Shown piece by piece: positions 31,955 to 44,558 of a stretch of 55,180 nt of DNA (positions are counted from its first letter, which is position 1; every line of letters starts with the position of its first letter). A model generated the notes under the pieces. That model was not told the DNA's origin, made no database searches, and worked only from the letters and a program-made list of their open reading frames with translations. Position numbers and translations under genes: made by a program. Origin of the DNA: Pilasporangium apinafurcum (lineage: Eukaryota; Oomycota; Peronosporomycetes; Pythiales; Pythiaceae); the NCBI GenBank assembly GCA_001600495.1, contig BCKE01000031.1:1-55180 (forward strand), given 5' to 3'.

Positions 31955-34397
31955 ATGGTTTCTTCTTGGCCACCAGAGGCGCAAGCTGAACTCACACGAC
32001 TCAAAAACGAAGTCCACGCCAAGGATGAGACGCTCAATCAACTCAAGCTCAAGACCAAGGCATTTGTGGATAATATGCGCAATGAGTTGGCTGTCGAGAA
32101 GAAGAGAGTCGGTGAGCTTCAAGATCAGTTGAAACAGCAAGAGGTGGCTATGGCTGCTTCAGCACCATCTTCCTCAACTGGATCCAATGAGGCTGCGCTG
32201 AAGCAAGAGATTGAAGCGTTGACGCAACGTGATCACGAAATGAAAGCCCGCGCCAAGACGTTCGCTGACACCATGAAGGCGCAACTGCAGGCCGAGCAGG
32301 CGAAAACCCAGGCGCTGGAGCAGCAACTGCAGGAGAAAGTGGCAGCGTTGGCACTGGCGCAGGCCGCGTCAAATAGCTCAGCGAATTTATTAGACTTTGG
32401 TGATGCACCCAAATCATCTGAAGAGCTCACAACTCTACAAACTCAACTCCAGACAGCCACACAAGAGCTTGAAAATCTGCGTGAACGTCTACGCACTGCA
32501 GAAGTTCAAGTCGCTCAACACGCTCAGGAAGCCACCACCGCTCAACGTGAACTGGAAGGTGTACAGTTTTCTAATGTTCAACGTCTCAGCCAAATGGAAG
32601 ATGAAATTTTAGCACTCAAAGCACGAGAACAAGAGCTGGAACAAGCGTTGGATGCGCAAAGGAACTCGCAAGGCAACGTTGAGGCTTCACTTGCGATCGA
32701 GCACAGTCAATTTAAAGAAATGACAGCCAAAAATGACGAATTGGTGCATAAGCTTCAACAGTACAAGATCGAAAGCGAGCACCTCCAGAAGCAGCTTCTG
32801 GATCGTGATTTCCAGCTAGAGCAATTGAACACGTACCGCCAAAGAGCGGAGGAAAGTGAGACACAAACCACCCAATTGCGTGGTGAGTTGGTGGCATTGC
32901 AGGCACAATTGGAGACAAAAACGCAAGAAATGTTGACTGCGACATGCTCCAATTGTGAAGATTTGAAGCGTGAAGTCGCTGAGCTCTCGAGTCTATATGA
33001 GAAAGTCAACATGGGACGAAGTCAAAGCGACCTCCAACTCGCCGAGGCGCACAGCGAATTGAGCGCCTTGCGATCGATCAAGCAGACCTATGTAGCAGCC
33101 AAAGAACGATTGGAAGATATCTCAAAGGAAAACATGCACTTACAAGAGAAGAACCTTCAGCATGAGGCCGAAATCAGTACGTTAAAGACTGAAGTACAGA
33201 GATTGAGAACCGAGGCTACACAGCTGCAAAGTACGATCCAAGCAACGAAATCCGATAGTTTTGAACGACAGCAACAATCGGATTCAGTGATGGCGGAGAA
33301 ACGCAAGATAGACGAAGATTTTCGTACATTGCAAACGCGGTTCGCTCAATCGGAGAAGAGAAATCAAGAATTGGCAACCACGATTGAGACTATAAATCGG
33401 GAAAATAATGATAAACGCCAAAAAGCCAAAGCGCTGGTCATGTCACTCACGAGTGAAAAGCAAACGTTGGCGGAAATAAAGAATGAGCTTCAAAAGGAAG
33501 TTGATCGGTTGCGCATGGAGCTTAACCAGCGAAACGTCGAGAACGAGAAGCGACTCAAGCAATTGAACGAAGAAAACAGCCTCAAGGTCCAGCAGAGTGC
33601 CACGACGCTGCAAAACCTGACGGACGAAATTTCGACACTCAAGCAGACGCTCACGATTCTCCAGGAATCCGAAAAAAATCAACAACGTGCCAAGGAACTG
33701 ACCGCTGCGAAGCGCGAGATCGAAGACTCGAACAAAAAACGGCTCGCTGCAAAAGCAGAGACCCAGAAGCTGGCACTGGAACTGGAAAGCATACAAAAAT
33801 GCTTGACGCAAATCTCGGAGCATACAACCACGCAATGCACAGCCAATGTGCGTACGCTTTCAGGCTTGCAGGACCGCGTGAACGAAGCGTTGCAGGTACT
33901 GGAGAAACGAGCAGCGGCAGCTGCGTCAGCACAAGGCAAGAAACTGTCAACAGATCCAGCTTCACCGCGAGGACAAAAGGTGAACATTAACAACAACACT
34001 GATGCAGAAGATGTCCGCGGCCCTGAATCGGCGTCGTCCTCATCGTCAGTACGTAATCAGCTCATGTCTCCGACAGCAGGGGCGAAGAAAGTGGAGGAAA
34101 GCATTGCACGTGTCAACGAGAGGGTAAATAGGCTGATTGGATATGGTTTATGTGTTCTTGATGAGACTCACTAACGCTGTGTATGCTTGTTGGCAACAGT
34201 TGAGTGTGCTGGTGGAAGTGACTGAGAAGCTCTGTGACCTGTCAATGGAACAGAACGACGTGAGTTTAAAGGATGTGGTGATGGACAAAGTAACACAACT
34301 GTTTACGCAATGCTTCTCTGAGAAGCTTCGTGCTGCGTACTCGAAAGTATCGGACGAAGGCGAAATGGAATCGTCGTCGAACCAGTTAAAGCACTAA
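31955..34397 (+). CDS. 788-aa long coiled-coil protein
   Basis: Exon 1 (31955-34123, 723 codons) and exon 2 (34200-34397, 66 codons with stop) join in phase 0. The ATG at 31955 has a good ACCATGG context; an earlier in-frame ATG at 31913 is less likely. From residue 5 to about 650 the protein is almost continuous heptad-rich coiled coil, high in Gln, Glu, Lys and Leu, with a short break near LLDFGDAPKSS (about residue 145). The C-terminal 140 residues are less regular, with a Ser-rich linker and a final helical domain. There is no transmembrane segment or signal. The architecture resembles golgins or other tethers, but no GRIP domain is visible. The function is unknown. Confidence 0.75.
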
Positions 34398-34517
34398 GTA
34401 GTGACGGCAATGGACTCATAGATGGCAACCCTTGGAATAACAAAAGCTCTCTCCGTTTTCTTTTTATTTAATGAATATGACTTGCAAACAAAAAACGTAT
34501 ACACATGTCAGCGGGAT

Positions 34518-37500
34518 TTATGACTCCACTTGCTCCTCCTCATTCATAAGTTCAGTGTCCTCTCCTTCATCCATAGGTGGTACTGGTTCACCTTCCAGCG
34601 AAGAAGCATCCTCTGTTGCTGGGAAGAGTTGAGCGAAGAGACCAGGACGAAGTTGGCATTTCTCCACCAAAATATGCACCAGCGCTTGATGATGGTGATG
34701 GTGGGGCACTACTACTGGTTCAGATTCCTCACTAGTGGCTTTCTTTTCTTCTTCATTTTGCTGGGCAGAATGCTCCTCATCTTGGAGAACGGTCAGCCGA
34801 CGCACAATGCCCTTAACGTGCTCTAAGATTTCTTCATGCGCTGATGATACAGATCGACGCTCCAAAGCAGCGATCATAGCATCTCCACCGTTAGCTTTCC
34901 TACCTCTGTCCATATCTGTCAAGTCCAACAATCCGACCAGCAGATCCATTGTTTCCACCCACACGCTTTCAAACTTATCCATGCTGGCGAGCCCAGTCAG
35001 TTGTTCACAGATCACTAACGAGATAAGTTGTGCGGTCATCACATGAGGATGTAATGCAAACGGGTCCTTCACTACAGAAGGTCGACGGCGTCTCGGTGCA
35101 GTCGACCGCTTGTGTTCGTGCTGCTGGACATCCTTAGTTTGAGCAGGTTTTCGCTTTCCACTCTGGATATACTGCCGCTCATAGACCAAGAATGGCGACG
35201 TGTTGTTTTCTGCAGCATTTTGTCGTGTGCTGGAGTCAGTGAAACCCAGCGAGCTTGCTTTCCCAGTAAGTAAACCCTGTGCCATTGGTAGCAGACCGTA
35301 CTGAAGAATCTGGAACCATGACTCTCCCGATAAAGTGCTTGCTGTAGCATTGTCTAGTGAGCTCACCATTTGTTTGACCAACTCTAGCACAACCACTAAG
35401 TGTTCATTAGCAGCTTGCTGCTCCTGTTGGGGCAATTCTTGCAAACGAAGGATGAGTTGACGAGCGACCACAAGCATGCCACCAAGAAATTTTAATCTTT
35501 CATCGCTGTAGTTTGGTGCATCCTTGCGCAACGTACAAAACATAAAAAACAACAAGTCCGTTGGCCGCCTCGGAACCCATTTGTCATTTGGTGACCGTGC
35601 CTTCAGCGCAAAACGGAACATTTGTGTGTAGCAATCGCTGATCGTAATTTCATTCCCTTGGACATTCCAGATTTCACCCGTAACCAGTTCTTCCAGTAAT
35701 GCAAAGGCATGCGAAGAAGCATGTTGCGATTCCACAGACCAGCTGATCAAGTTGCAAACTGTCAACCAGTCACCGCGATTGTAGTGGAGCTTGCTCGTCT
35801 GAATCGCTTTGACATACCGATTAAACCCGCGCATGATCTGGGCCAGGAATGGTCGAATCAGCTCGTCGTCGCCATTGATGTCCATCAAGTAACCAACAAA
35901 GAACAGCAAGGTATTGGCACCAACGGGGGCCTTCACAGCCCATGCGAAGAGACCGTTGAGCGCTTTTTGCAGCAAGAAGCAGGCGTTTTCATAGGCAAAC
36001 CCACTTGGGCTTTCATTTGTGAGTAAAACTGGACGTAATGCATCCAATAGTTGAGTATAATGCGCCTCCAAAAGTTTCGAAATGCCATCGTCGTCATCTC
36101 CTTCACCGTCAAATGATGCGACACTGGATACGATGATTTGAGTGAGCAAGTGCTCAAACAGTACGCAGCCACCTTGGTGTAATAATAAACGCTTCACAGA
36201 ACGCTTTTGAGCCGTTGCATTCACGCGCCGAGTGCTCCCTGAGTTGATCCCCTCTGATGTTGATTTCTTCTCTGTTCCATGTAATGACTGCAATATCTCC
36301 TCATGTAGAGCTGCCATTACTTCGGAAAGTGCTCTAGATGGCAAACTCGATATATCGTTGATCAAATACTCCAAACGATAAGGCTCCAATGTCTTTCGTA
36401 TCCATTGTGTCGGACTATTTGTGTTTTTCATTGAATGGTCTGCGGAAGATTTGAGTTCAACCACAAGATCTTCTGCAGACTCCGCTAGATCTGCTGGACT
36501 AAAGTCCAGACCATTTTCATATTCTAAGGAAAGAGTTGCCTCTGAATACAGCGACTGACCACTGGTAGTCGATGGCACATCCATCACGGCACCTCCTAGA
36601 CTTGAATCCAACGCAGAAAACAACCATGCAACACCACTAAAAAATCCACCGCTATTGGTTGCATCCGTGTCATGGCCCCTGGCACTGAGAGCAATCTTCC
36701 TTTCCAGTTCCGCTTTGTTTTGAAGTACAAGGTCGACAAGTTCAATACATTCCTCTCGCGTCATGTGTCCTGATTCCGCCCCACTTGGATGCAACAACCG
36801 AGCAGGTAACGCTTGGAACTCACGCAAGGCACTCACAATGTGAAAGAAATATTTCCATGAGTCGCTGCGCAGGGACAAGCTACATGTTCCCACCAGTTTA
36901 AGCACAGCAGCAGTTGCAAGTGGTGTACTTTGGTTGTTGCAAAACAACGATGCTCCGTTCTCTCGCCCATTGTACCCCCTTGGATAAATATCCGATCCAA
37001 AGAGCGCTGTGTATTTGCATATCCGCACAAAGATCAAATTAAATCGTTCTGTCAGCCCGAGGTGCGAAGCAACAGCAGCACATAAAACAAAGCCGTTGCA
37101 TGCCAACTGCAGCATGCTTTTCTCCGGCTTGTAGTACACTGTCTGGTCCACTACTGCATCCGCAGACGACGAATGCGCTCCATTATTATAACTTGCGTCG
37201 CGAGTATTTGACGCCTCAACAAATCGTTGAAATACGCTTGAAAACCCTCGTAAGAGATTCTGCTGAACTAATTCAAAAATGTATCGGTCGTATATGTCGC
37301 CGGCGAAGCCAGTTTGCGGGAAATATTCGCTAATTTTCCCGTCGTCCGTTTTGTCATCTGTCAAATGGTCATCATCGTTTGACATAGCATCCTTTTGATT
37401 CATGCTATCCACCAATCCAAAGCTCTTTGTCGTTGGTTTTGTTTTGCTTGTTCCTGATCGAGAGCGATGTTTGGACTGGATACTTTGGGTCGAGTCGGTG

Positions 37501-40257
37501 CGAGACGAAAAAACGTTGTGATAGGAATGGTGGACAATGAGGAGGGACTTCTTTGGATCGCTCTCAGCTTGTATCAGTAAATCCTTCCATCGATCGGTCG
37601 TGACCTCACCATTTTTGCCACCGTCTTCGAAGGTCTTGATTTCATCCTTCGCTATAGTATTATACAATTCGGTCAAATAATCATCCGGTAGATCCCGATC
37701 TTTAGATACCTCTTTGCCGTAGTTTTTGTTGTTCTTGATAAAATCTTCCAGTTTCATTTTCTTTTCCGGTCGAATGTTTGAATTATGCAAATCCGTGTTC
37801 AGCATAATCAGGCTGAAAGAGAGCAAGTAAGCCACGTCTACTGACGCCATTAAAAATCGTTCTCGACACTGTTCATACACCTGAAGCGAGAACGTGTTCA
37901 GGATTCTATCGATTTGTTGGGCTTCTCCTGGAAGTCGGAAACTTGCCAAAAACATACGCAGCGCTGTAACGATGCTTTCTCCTTCAAAGTTAAACGACCG
38001 AACAAAATTCGTGAGTACATCACGATGAAACTCGATAGTATCAGCTTCATGGATCTCTGTCTTTTCAAAATCTTTCACTTCTTTCCCCATTGCACCAAGG
38101 TAGACTCCAACGGCGTTCTTATTGAGTCCCTGTGGCAATGAACGCAGGAAAGAAGCCAGTGCTTTTGTGTCCAGTGGCGTTGGAAGAAATGTGTGTTGCT
38201 GAAGATACTTGATGCCTGCCAATGGTTTTCGATTGAATTCCTGGATTCCATGCTGAAAAAATTTCTTGCGTTGTCGTTTCTTGTGTAACGCCTCTGCATT
38301 GACATAGGCAGCAATAGTGTCTGCACTTGGGTCGTTCTCATCCAGTAACCGATCTACGTTGCGTTCATCTTCACTAGAGACACCAGAACTTCCAGCGCCT
38401 TCCAATTCGAGTTTGGGTTGGTGTTGCTCTGTCCGAAGGTACACGACATACAACGCGTTAAAGAGTCCGCGCAGTGCGCTTTCGCCCATTGCTTGTGCCC
38501 AATGGTAGTGTCCTTCTTCATGGGATTCATTGCATGCCGTATGGGATTGCTGGACGACCTGTGAGAGTAGATCAAATAGATTCTGTGTGAGATCAGATCG
38601 ATTGCCATCGCAATCATAATTGACATAGAGATCAGGTAACAGCGTCGATTCAGACAGAAGATCCACCAAGCAGTCCATGATTTCGAAGGATATCGCATGC
38701 AATCGTGACCGAGAAATCATTTCCCCTGAAAATTCTTCAATGGCAGCATCCACTACCGCCACTGGCTTGCCGTCAGCAGTAGTCTGAGCATTAGGTGTGG
38801 ACGTTTGGTTAATCACGATATTACCCCCAGGAAAATCCGGATTCAGCACATCTAAGTTTGAAATTGTCCAGTGTAATGTGTGCCCAAATACACCATTGAT
38901 AATCGCTTCTAGTTGCATCTTGAGTACGAAACGAAGCTTTGACCACAGCAACCTGATCAGTTCCAGGCAAAGCACTGGGATTCGTTGATCTGCACAAGCG
39001 CTATCGATACAAAAAGCGTGACCAGATTAGTTGTCGCGAAGCTAATAATCAGACATGTCTCGTAATTGTGCTTACCCGAGTCGACAATATCGAAGAATCG
39101 CACTACATAAATCGTCTTTGATAAACAGCATCAACGATGGCACACGCGTGATTTCCTGGGGATCGCATGTACGCAGTGCACACTGCAAAAGACTGAATGA
39201 AAGCAGTACTTCCCTTCGACTCGCAGAGACAGGATAGGATCCAAGTGACGGCGTTGTTCCAGGGGACCCAGCACTACGTTGGTGCAGTTTCTGGCAAAGA
39301 AAACCCATGATCTTCACTGCACATGGGAGACCAAAGCCTGTTGATAATGATGTGTTGGCTGCATCCGCATAAACCGAAGGGCTGGAAAAAATAAATGCAA
39401 TTGCGATGTGCAAGAAATTCGATGCGGTTGTACGGAGTGACAAGGGAATATGTGGCTACATAGTACAACAAAATAAGCAACACCCATGTAAGCCTAGCGC
39501 GTAATTCCTATGCAAGAATAATAGAACCAAAGTAAGTATGTACATCATTGCGTCCAGCACGACTAAGTGCATAGAGCGACTCGACGAGTTGCCACATGGA
39601 ATGATCTGAAAGCAGTGGAGCGCAGGGAGACGTGACCATGCCGTGAAGCACATGTACGACCATGACGAGCACATTGAGATCGCTGTCGGCATTGGTTTCG
39701 ATAAATCGACATTGGCTAACGGCATCGACGACGTCAGACGCGCAATCTGCGACGACATGCGGGTCCTTCATACTCGCCCAAGGCCACGTCATAAGAAAAT
39801 TCTGCACCACTTCCAATGCTGCGCCAGTCAACGTACTGCTGGTATGTTCATGGCGAATCAGATCCAGAAACGGACGCATGACTGTCCCAGGAGCTACCTC
39901 CGCTAGATCTGCATAACAATGCAACACCTCAGAGTTGAATGAGCATTTGTTCGTAGTTCTCACAAGGATCAATCACGTAAATACGTACTTTCTGACCGCA
40001 GTAGTCGCGCACGAAGCGATGCAAAGCTCTGAAAGATTGTTACTTGGTCATCCTATCCACCACACAGCAAAAGTCTCACACAGTCAGGTTCCATTCGTAC
40101 TCTTCAAAGGGGGAATGATGTTAAAAAACAGCAGCTCCTGTGCCTATACCTTTGTTGATTTTTTAGAACCGACGAGCAAATAATCGTGGCGACGTCTAGC
40201 AATACTGAGAACGCTCTGAATCCCACTGAGAACCACAGCACGCACTGCTGCCGACAT
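34518..40257 (-). CDS. Arf guanine-nucleotide exchange factor, GBF1/GNOM family
   Basis: Large gene with ATG at 40257 and a main exon 34518-39000 (about 1494 codons); the total is roughly 1800 aa. The first exon (MSAAVRAVVLSGIQSV...) and small exons near 40030-39990 and 39930-39550 give the N-terminal DCB region, including APGTVMRPFLDLIRHEHT. The exon at about 39400-39070 continues it (DDLCSAILRYCRL), joined to VLCLELIRLLW of the HUS part. The Sec7 domain (about 38240-37570) includes FNFEGESIVTALR with the catalytic Glu finger, FRLPGEAQQIDRIL and MLNTDLHN. It is followed by long helical HDS regions and an acidic C-terminus with a His-rich run. Such proteins load Arf1 with GTP at the early Golgi and drive COPI recruitment. 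The donor and acceptor of exon 3/4 (acceptor CGATAG at 39001) restore frame exactly. Confidence 0.92.
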
Positions 40258-41378
40258 GTTCACACACACCTACGCACACGCGCAAGCAAGGAAAGAAGAC
40301 GAGCGCGGCGCAATTTGTTTCCCGTAGCGTCAGCAAATTACAGAAAATCATAGCTTAATACCGGTATAATACCGATATATATGGACAGTTCGGGTTTGTC
40401 AAAAGATAGGGGTTGAGGAACTAAACAAGAACCTACAGACCCGCCCATATTGTGCAATGCCATTGATTGGTTGGACTGAACTGAACTGGTTGGAGTGGAT
40501 GGAGACGCATTGACCAAAAAAATTCCAGAGGAAGAAACGGCATCGCGTGTGAGGCAGACCGATAGATAGATGGATGCCGTGTGTGTGTGCCTGTATTTAT
40601 GCATATAGTAATCTATGCTTATATGACTGCGTGTTTCGAGTGTAGTGTGGTATTGGGATGGAATGACGATAATAAATCTTTCCGTAAGGTGGTGAAAGGA
40701 TGATCTGCCGTTTTGGTACGATTGTTCTTCCGTGAGCAACTACATTTGTCATAGTTACACTGACCATCCCATCTCAGTATGTATCGATGTGCTATAAAAG
40801 CGCATTTGTCGCTTCAGATTATCTTATGACGACCAATATGCTTTCGAGTCTTTGGTTGCATGTGATGCTCTGTAATATCTTTAATTCCATGAAGACGATT
40901 GCTTATCGTGATTGTCCCATGGTGGTTGCCATGGTTCGTAGTAATATATGGCCATACATGTTTCATATTGACCATCTTAGAAAAGAATAGAATATCACCT
41001 GCGTCGGGCTTACAATCCCTTCGACTTGCGATTGAGACAACAAATAATCTCTTTCAAGAGACAGAACCATCTCTAACTCCATCGACTAGATGTTCTATTG
41101 AGACCAACAATCGCGATATGTCGAATTACAGAAAGTGTGGATGATACCAGATGCGGAGCGTAAGCATGATAGACTATAGGCGTAGTTAGAGAACACGAAG
41201 AATGCAGAGATGATCAACGCCTTACATCCTTGATTTAATCCACCGAGTCAAAGGCAGTACCAATGCTAGCCAGTCTCCTCTTGCTAGTTGTTCTGTTAAG
41301 TTTGACACATCTGATTTACCTTCAAAATAATCATTTATTTGCCAGTATAGTAGTTCGATTGTTTATTTACTTTCGTTG
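40258..41378. other. intergenic, no gene recognised
   Basis: About 1.1 kb between the 5' end of the Arf-GEF gene and the 3' end of the EF-hand gene, both minus strand. It contains a near-palindromic ATACCGGTAT (about 40358-40367) followed by a related ATACCGATAT, and a TATAAAAG at about 40793. Open frames are short and without motifs. Confidence 0.5.
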
Positions 41379-44332
41379 CTATCTTGGCCGGCTCATGCCT
41401 GTTGTTCCACCGCTGTTTGATGAGGACGACGCGGAGCTTTTCGTGCGTTTGAGCACGGTTTTTTTACCTATTTGGCCTTGCACCACTCGTGGCAAGAGGC
41501 TGAACAAATTCCATCCATCCAATACACACGTTAGTCCACTCGTACCGGCCTCCGCGCGAATCACATGCACACCCTGGAGATGTCGTACGCATAGATCGTA
41601 AAACTCCAGTAGCTCATTTTCTATTGCTATATCCTTATCGAGATCCTTCGCTTTTGCAACATGCTCGTCATTTCCATCTTCGGACGATTCTGGCTGCCTC
41701 GCTGATGGAAGCACAGGAGTCGATCTCTTCGCTGCCTCAGATGTAGACACTGATGACACAATTGGAAACGAAGCCGCAGTGGAGTGGTCTGAAGTTTGTC
41801 CTGCATCCTCCGCAGACTGGAGAGATGAGCGCGATGAGGCTCGAGAGTACGCAATTCGACTACCTCCTCCTCCTCCACCGCTAACTACTGCTGAGCTTTG
41901 TGAAGCACATCTGTTTGAGGCAAACTCCGCTCGGAAACCATCACAACCTCCTTTCCACTCGTTAGCAAGCGCTCCTGGAACAGTAAAGAGATACTTCAAA
42001 TGCTGAAACCATTGTGGGGACAACACACTGGGCAGCCATTTGTTTCCGAATAGTAAATCGTTTAGATTGGCGAAGGACCAAACACCACTAATCTGGTGCG
42101 AACAATCCAGGAATTGAGCAATGCGGTCGAACCAGTATCGTAACTGACGATGTTCGTCATTGTCATGCTGACTTGAATGCAATACATTGGTTGCTTCTTC
42201 AATTACTGGCAGATTGGGATCATCGTCTTTATATTTTTCAGTGGGTTTATCAGAATGTGATGGTTGAAATTTGCTTGTATGCACTGTCTTTTGCTGAAGC
42301 TGTTCTTGGTGCTTCAATTTCTCCTGCTTGATGTACGCCAGATCCTCGAGTTCTTTTTGTCGTTCGTCCTCTAGTTGCTTGCCCAATTGGCGGAAAATCT
42401 GTGCCCACGCCTGACGATTCAGACGAATGTCCATTTGTGCTCGACATGACCATTGGGAGCCAAGCACAAAGCGTTTGTTTGTTAGCATGTCTTCTAGTGA
42501 GTGGCTACAAAGCCATCGCAGGGAAAATCGCTCTAATAAATGATCGAATTGCATGGACGAAGGCAAATACAGACTCTGCATCACCTGGTACAGATCCATC
42601 TCCCCTGTGAAGAGTACAACGATTCGAATGACAGGAGCGCCACCGACGGAGCCAATACCAGGACTTGAACGTAATTGCAGCTTGGTGGGAATCGTAACGA
42701 ACCACTTGTGGAAGAATGGGAGCGTTTCCAAGTGCTCCCGAAAGAATTCATCGAGAAACCAATTGAGTCTCTGTGTCACCAACTGTATATCATTCTCTTT
42801 ATTTGAAGCAATAGCGATCGTCAGAGTCAGCTACCAAAACTAACTAAACTCTGTAGCCCCACATACCTCTTGTACCGCTTCGACAAACAAGATCAACGTA
42901 GAAGAAGCATTCAGCACCACGTTCAAGATATTTCAGCTCATGCAGTGTTGCAGCAGCTGGATAAAAAAACAATACATTGCACCCTAATAAGCCAAGGAAT
43001 CATCACTATATTACGTCGCATTGTGGCGATCAGTTCTTACAATCTGCATCGCTGATGTACGTGAGATGGAGAGAAGCATGGGTGGAGAAAGTTTGGCCCG
43101 TATTGAGCTTCAATATATAATCCCCACGTTCCCGCTCAGCGGTTGAAAGTAGGCAACTTGCGCGCAGCAACCCAGTTCGAGCTGCTTTGCGAATCCACTT
43201 AAATCCCCATGAGATATTGCGTTTCCAACGACGAAGTACTGTAAACGAATTTAAGCGGCATCCCAGGAGAAACCGGCGCCAACGCTGCATGAGATTACAA
43301 TAACTAGTCGTAACATAATAATAAAAGCGTATCACAGGCTCTTACAGAGAGATTTCATACCGTTTGTCTCGCAGGTGTCCAAGAGGAAAACACGAGACTA
43401 CGAAACGCGGCCTTGCAGATCCGAGGCTCTTCCTCAAGGACTGGGTTCGTGAACTGCACCGTAGATTTTTGCCAATAGCCAAACAATCGCAACGTTCGTT
43501 TCCTCTGAAGAATATATTTTAAACAGCAACCCAGATAGCGCTGACGTTGAATCGTCTGGCATAATTCAAGATAGGTTAGTGGATACCCACTTTCAGCAAA
43601 CAGAAATTGCGCGTCGTGGATCGACACGGCTCCCATTGTATCAGCACAATCGTCAAACAGACGGCCCAACAATCGCATTCGCTCGAGCGCTGGCCATTCT
43701 AAGCTAATATGGAGCAGCTTCAAATCGTTTGCCAGCGGTGTGTCCTCTTCAATTGACTCTCTATACATAAGAAATCCCTGGAATGTTAGGTGAAAGTGAC
43801 TGTCTGTCTCAAAGAGATCGCTCATATACATCCGCCAGATCTCTGAATTTTCCGTAAATACGACCATCTCTGGTCGCGATTGATGACGCTCAAGTGCTGT
43901 CATGTACTCAAGAAACTCGTCGTAGCTCCATGTACCATCTTGGTCCAGATCAAAGAGCTCCCAAATGCTTTGGCACTTGACTTCTCCCAGCGGCGCGATC
44001 TTGAATTCCGCTCGATAGCGATCTGGTGGATCAAATTCAAATCGTACGCTCTTCTCGCGCACCAAGACTGGCTCCTGGACAAGGATTCGGCGACAATGAA
44101 ACAATTGCTCATGAATCAACCCAACTTTGTCAGGGGTCTCCTCCACTTTCGTTGACTCTAAAAAATAGGCCGAATCGTAGCCATTTGCCACGGCTCCATA
44201 TTCACGTAAAGAGTTTATTACTGTACGCAACTTTGTGTGGATTTCGCGTCGATGCTCCTCCAATGCAGCGAGATTTGCCAGTTTCACACCCAGCTCCTCG
44301 TCATCCTCATCCTGTTCGTCGTAGGCTTTCAT
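41379..44332 (-). CDS. 907-aa EF-hand protein of unknown function
   Basis: Four exons, 43361-44332, 43041-43284, 42867-42956 and 41379-42796, join in frame. ATG at 44332 is the first in-frame ATG. Exon 1 contains one canonical EF-hand loop, DLDQDGTWSYDE (about residues 130-141), in the C-terminal half of a helix-loop-helix. A second, degenerate partner may lie downstream (FETDSHFHLTFQGFLMY). The middle is Arg/Trp-rich and helical (RWRRFLLGCRLN). Exon 4 begins with a compact region (NWFLDEFFREHLETLPFFHKW) and VIRIVVLFTGEMDLYQVMQ, then a Glu/Lys/Gln helix, a Ser/Gly-rich linker and a basic Ser-rich C-terminus. No transmembrane segment or signal peptide is seen. The family is not recognised. Calcium binding by the single clear loop is a reasonable prediction. 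Confidence 0.7.
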
Positions 44333-44558
44333 TGGAGTGGCGTTTAAAGATCGCCGCTCTGGAATGATTGTTAGCAAATAGTTTTTTCAACCAATGAACA
44401 TAGCGTTTATCAATTACAGTCACTTTTTATTGGCTAAAAATTATTATTGTATACATTGATTGGCTGAAATATGGGGTTGTCATTCTGGTTTTGAGGTCGA
44501 GAACACTCTCGAATAAAACGAGCACAAGGGGGACCTGCGTGGAAATAGACTAATCACG

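Noticed and set aside
40356-40385. Near-palindromic ATACCGGTAT and following ATACCGATAT as an operator or element end
   Set aside because: Short, AT-rich and single-copy in the window; no neighbouring transposase or partner repeat.
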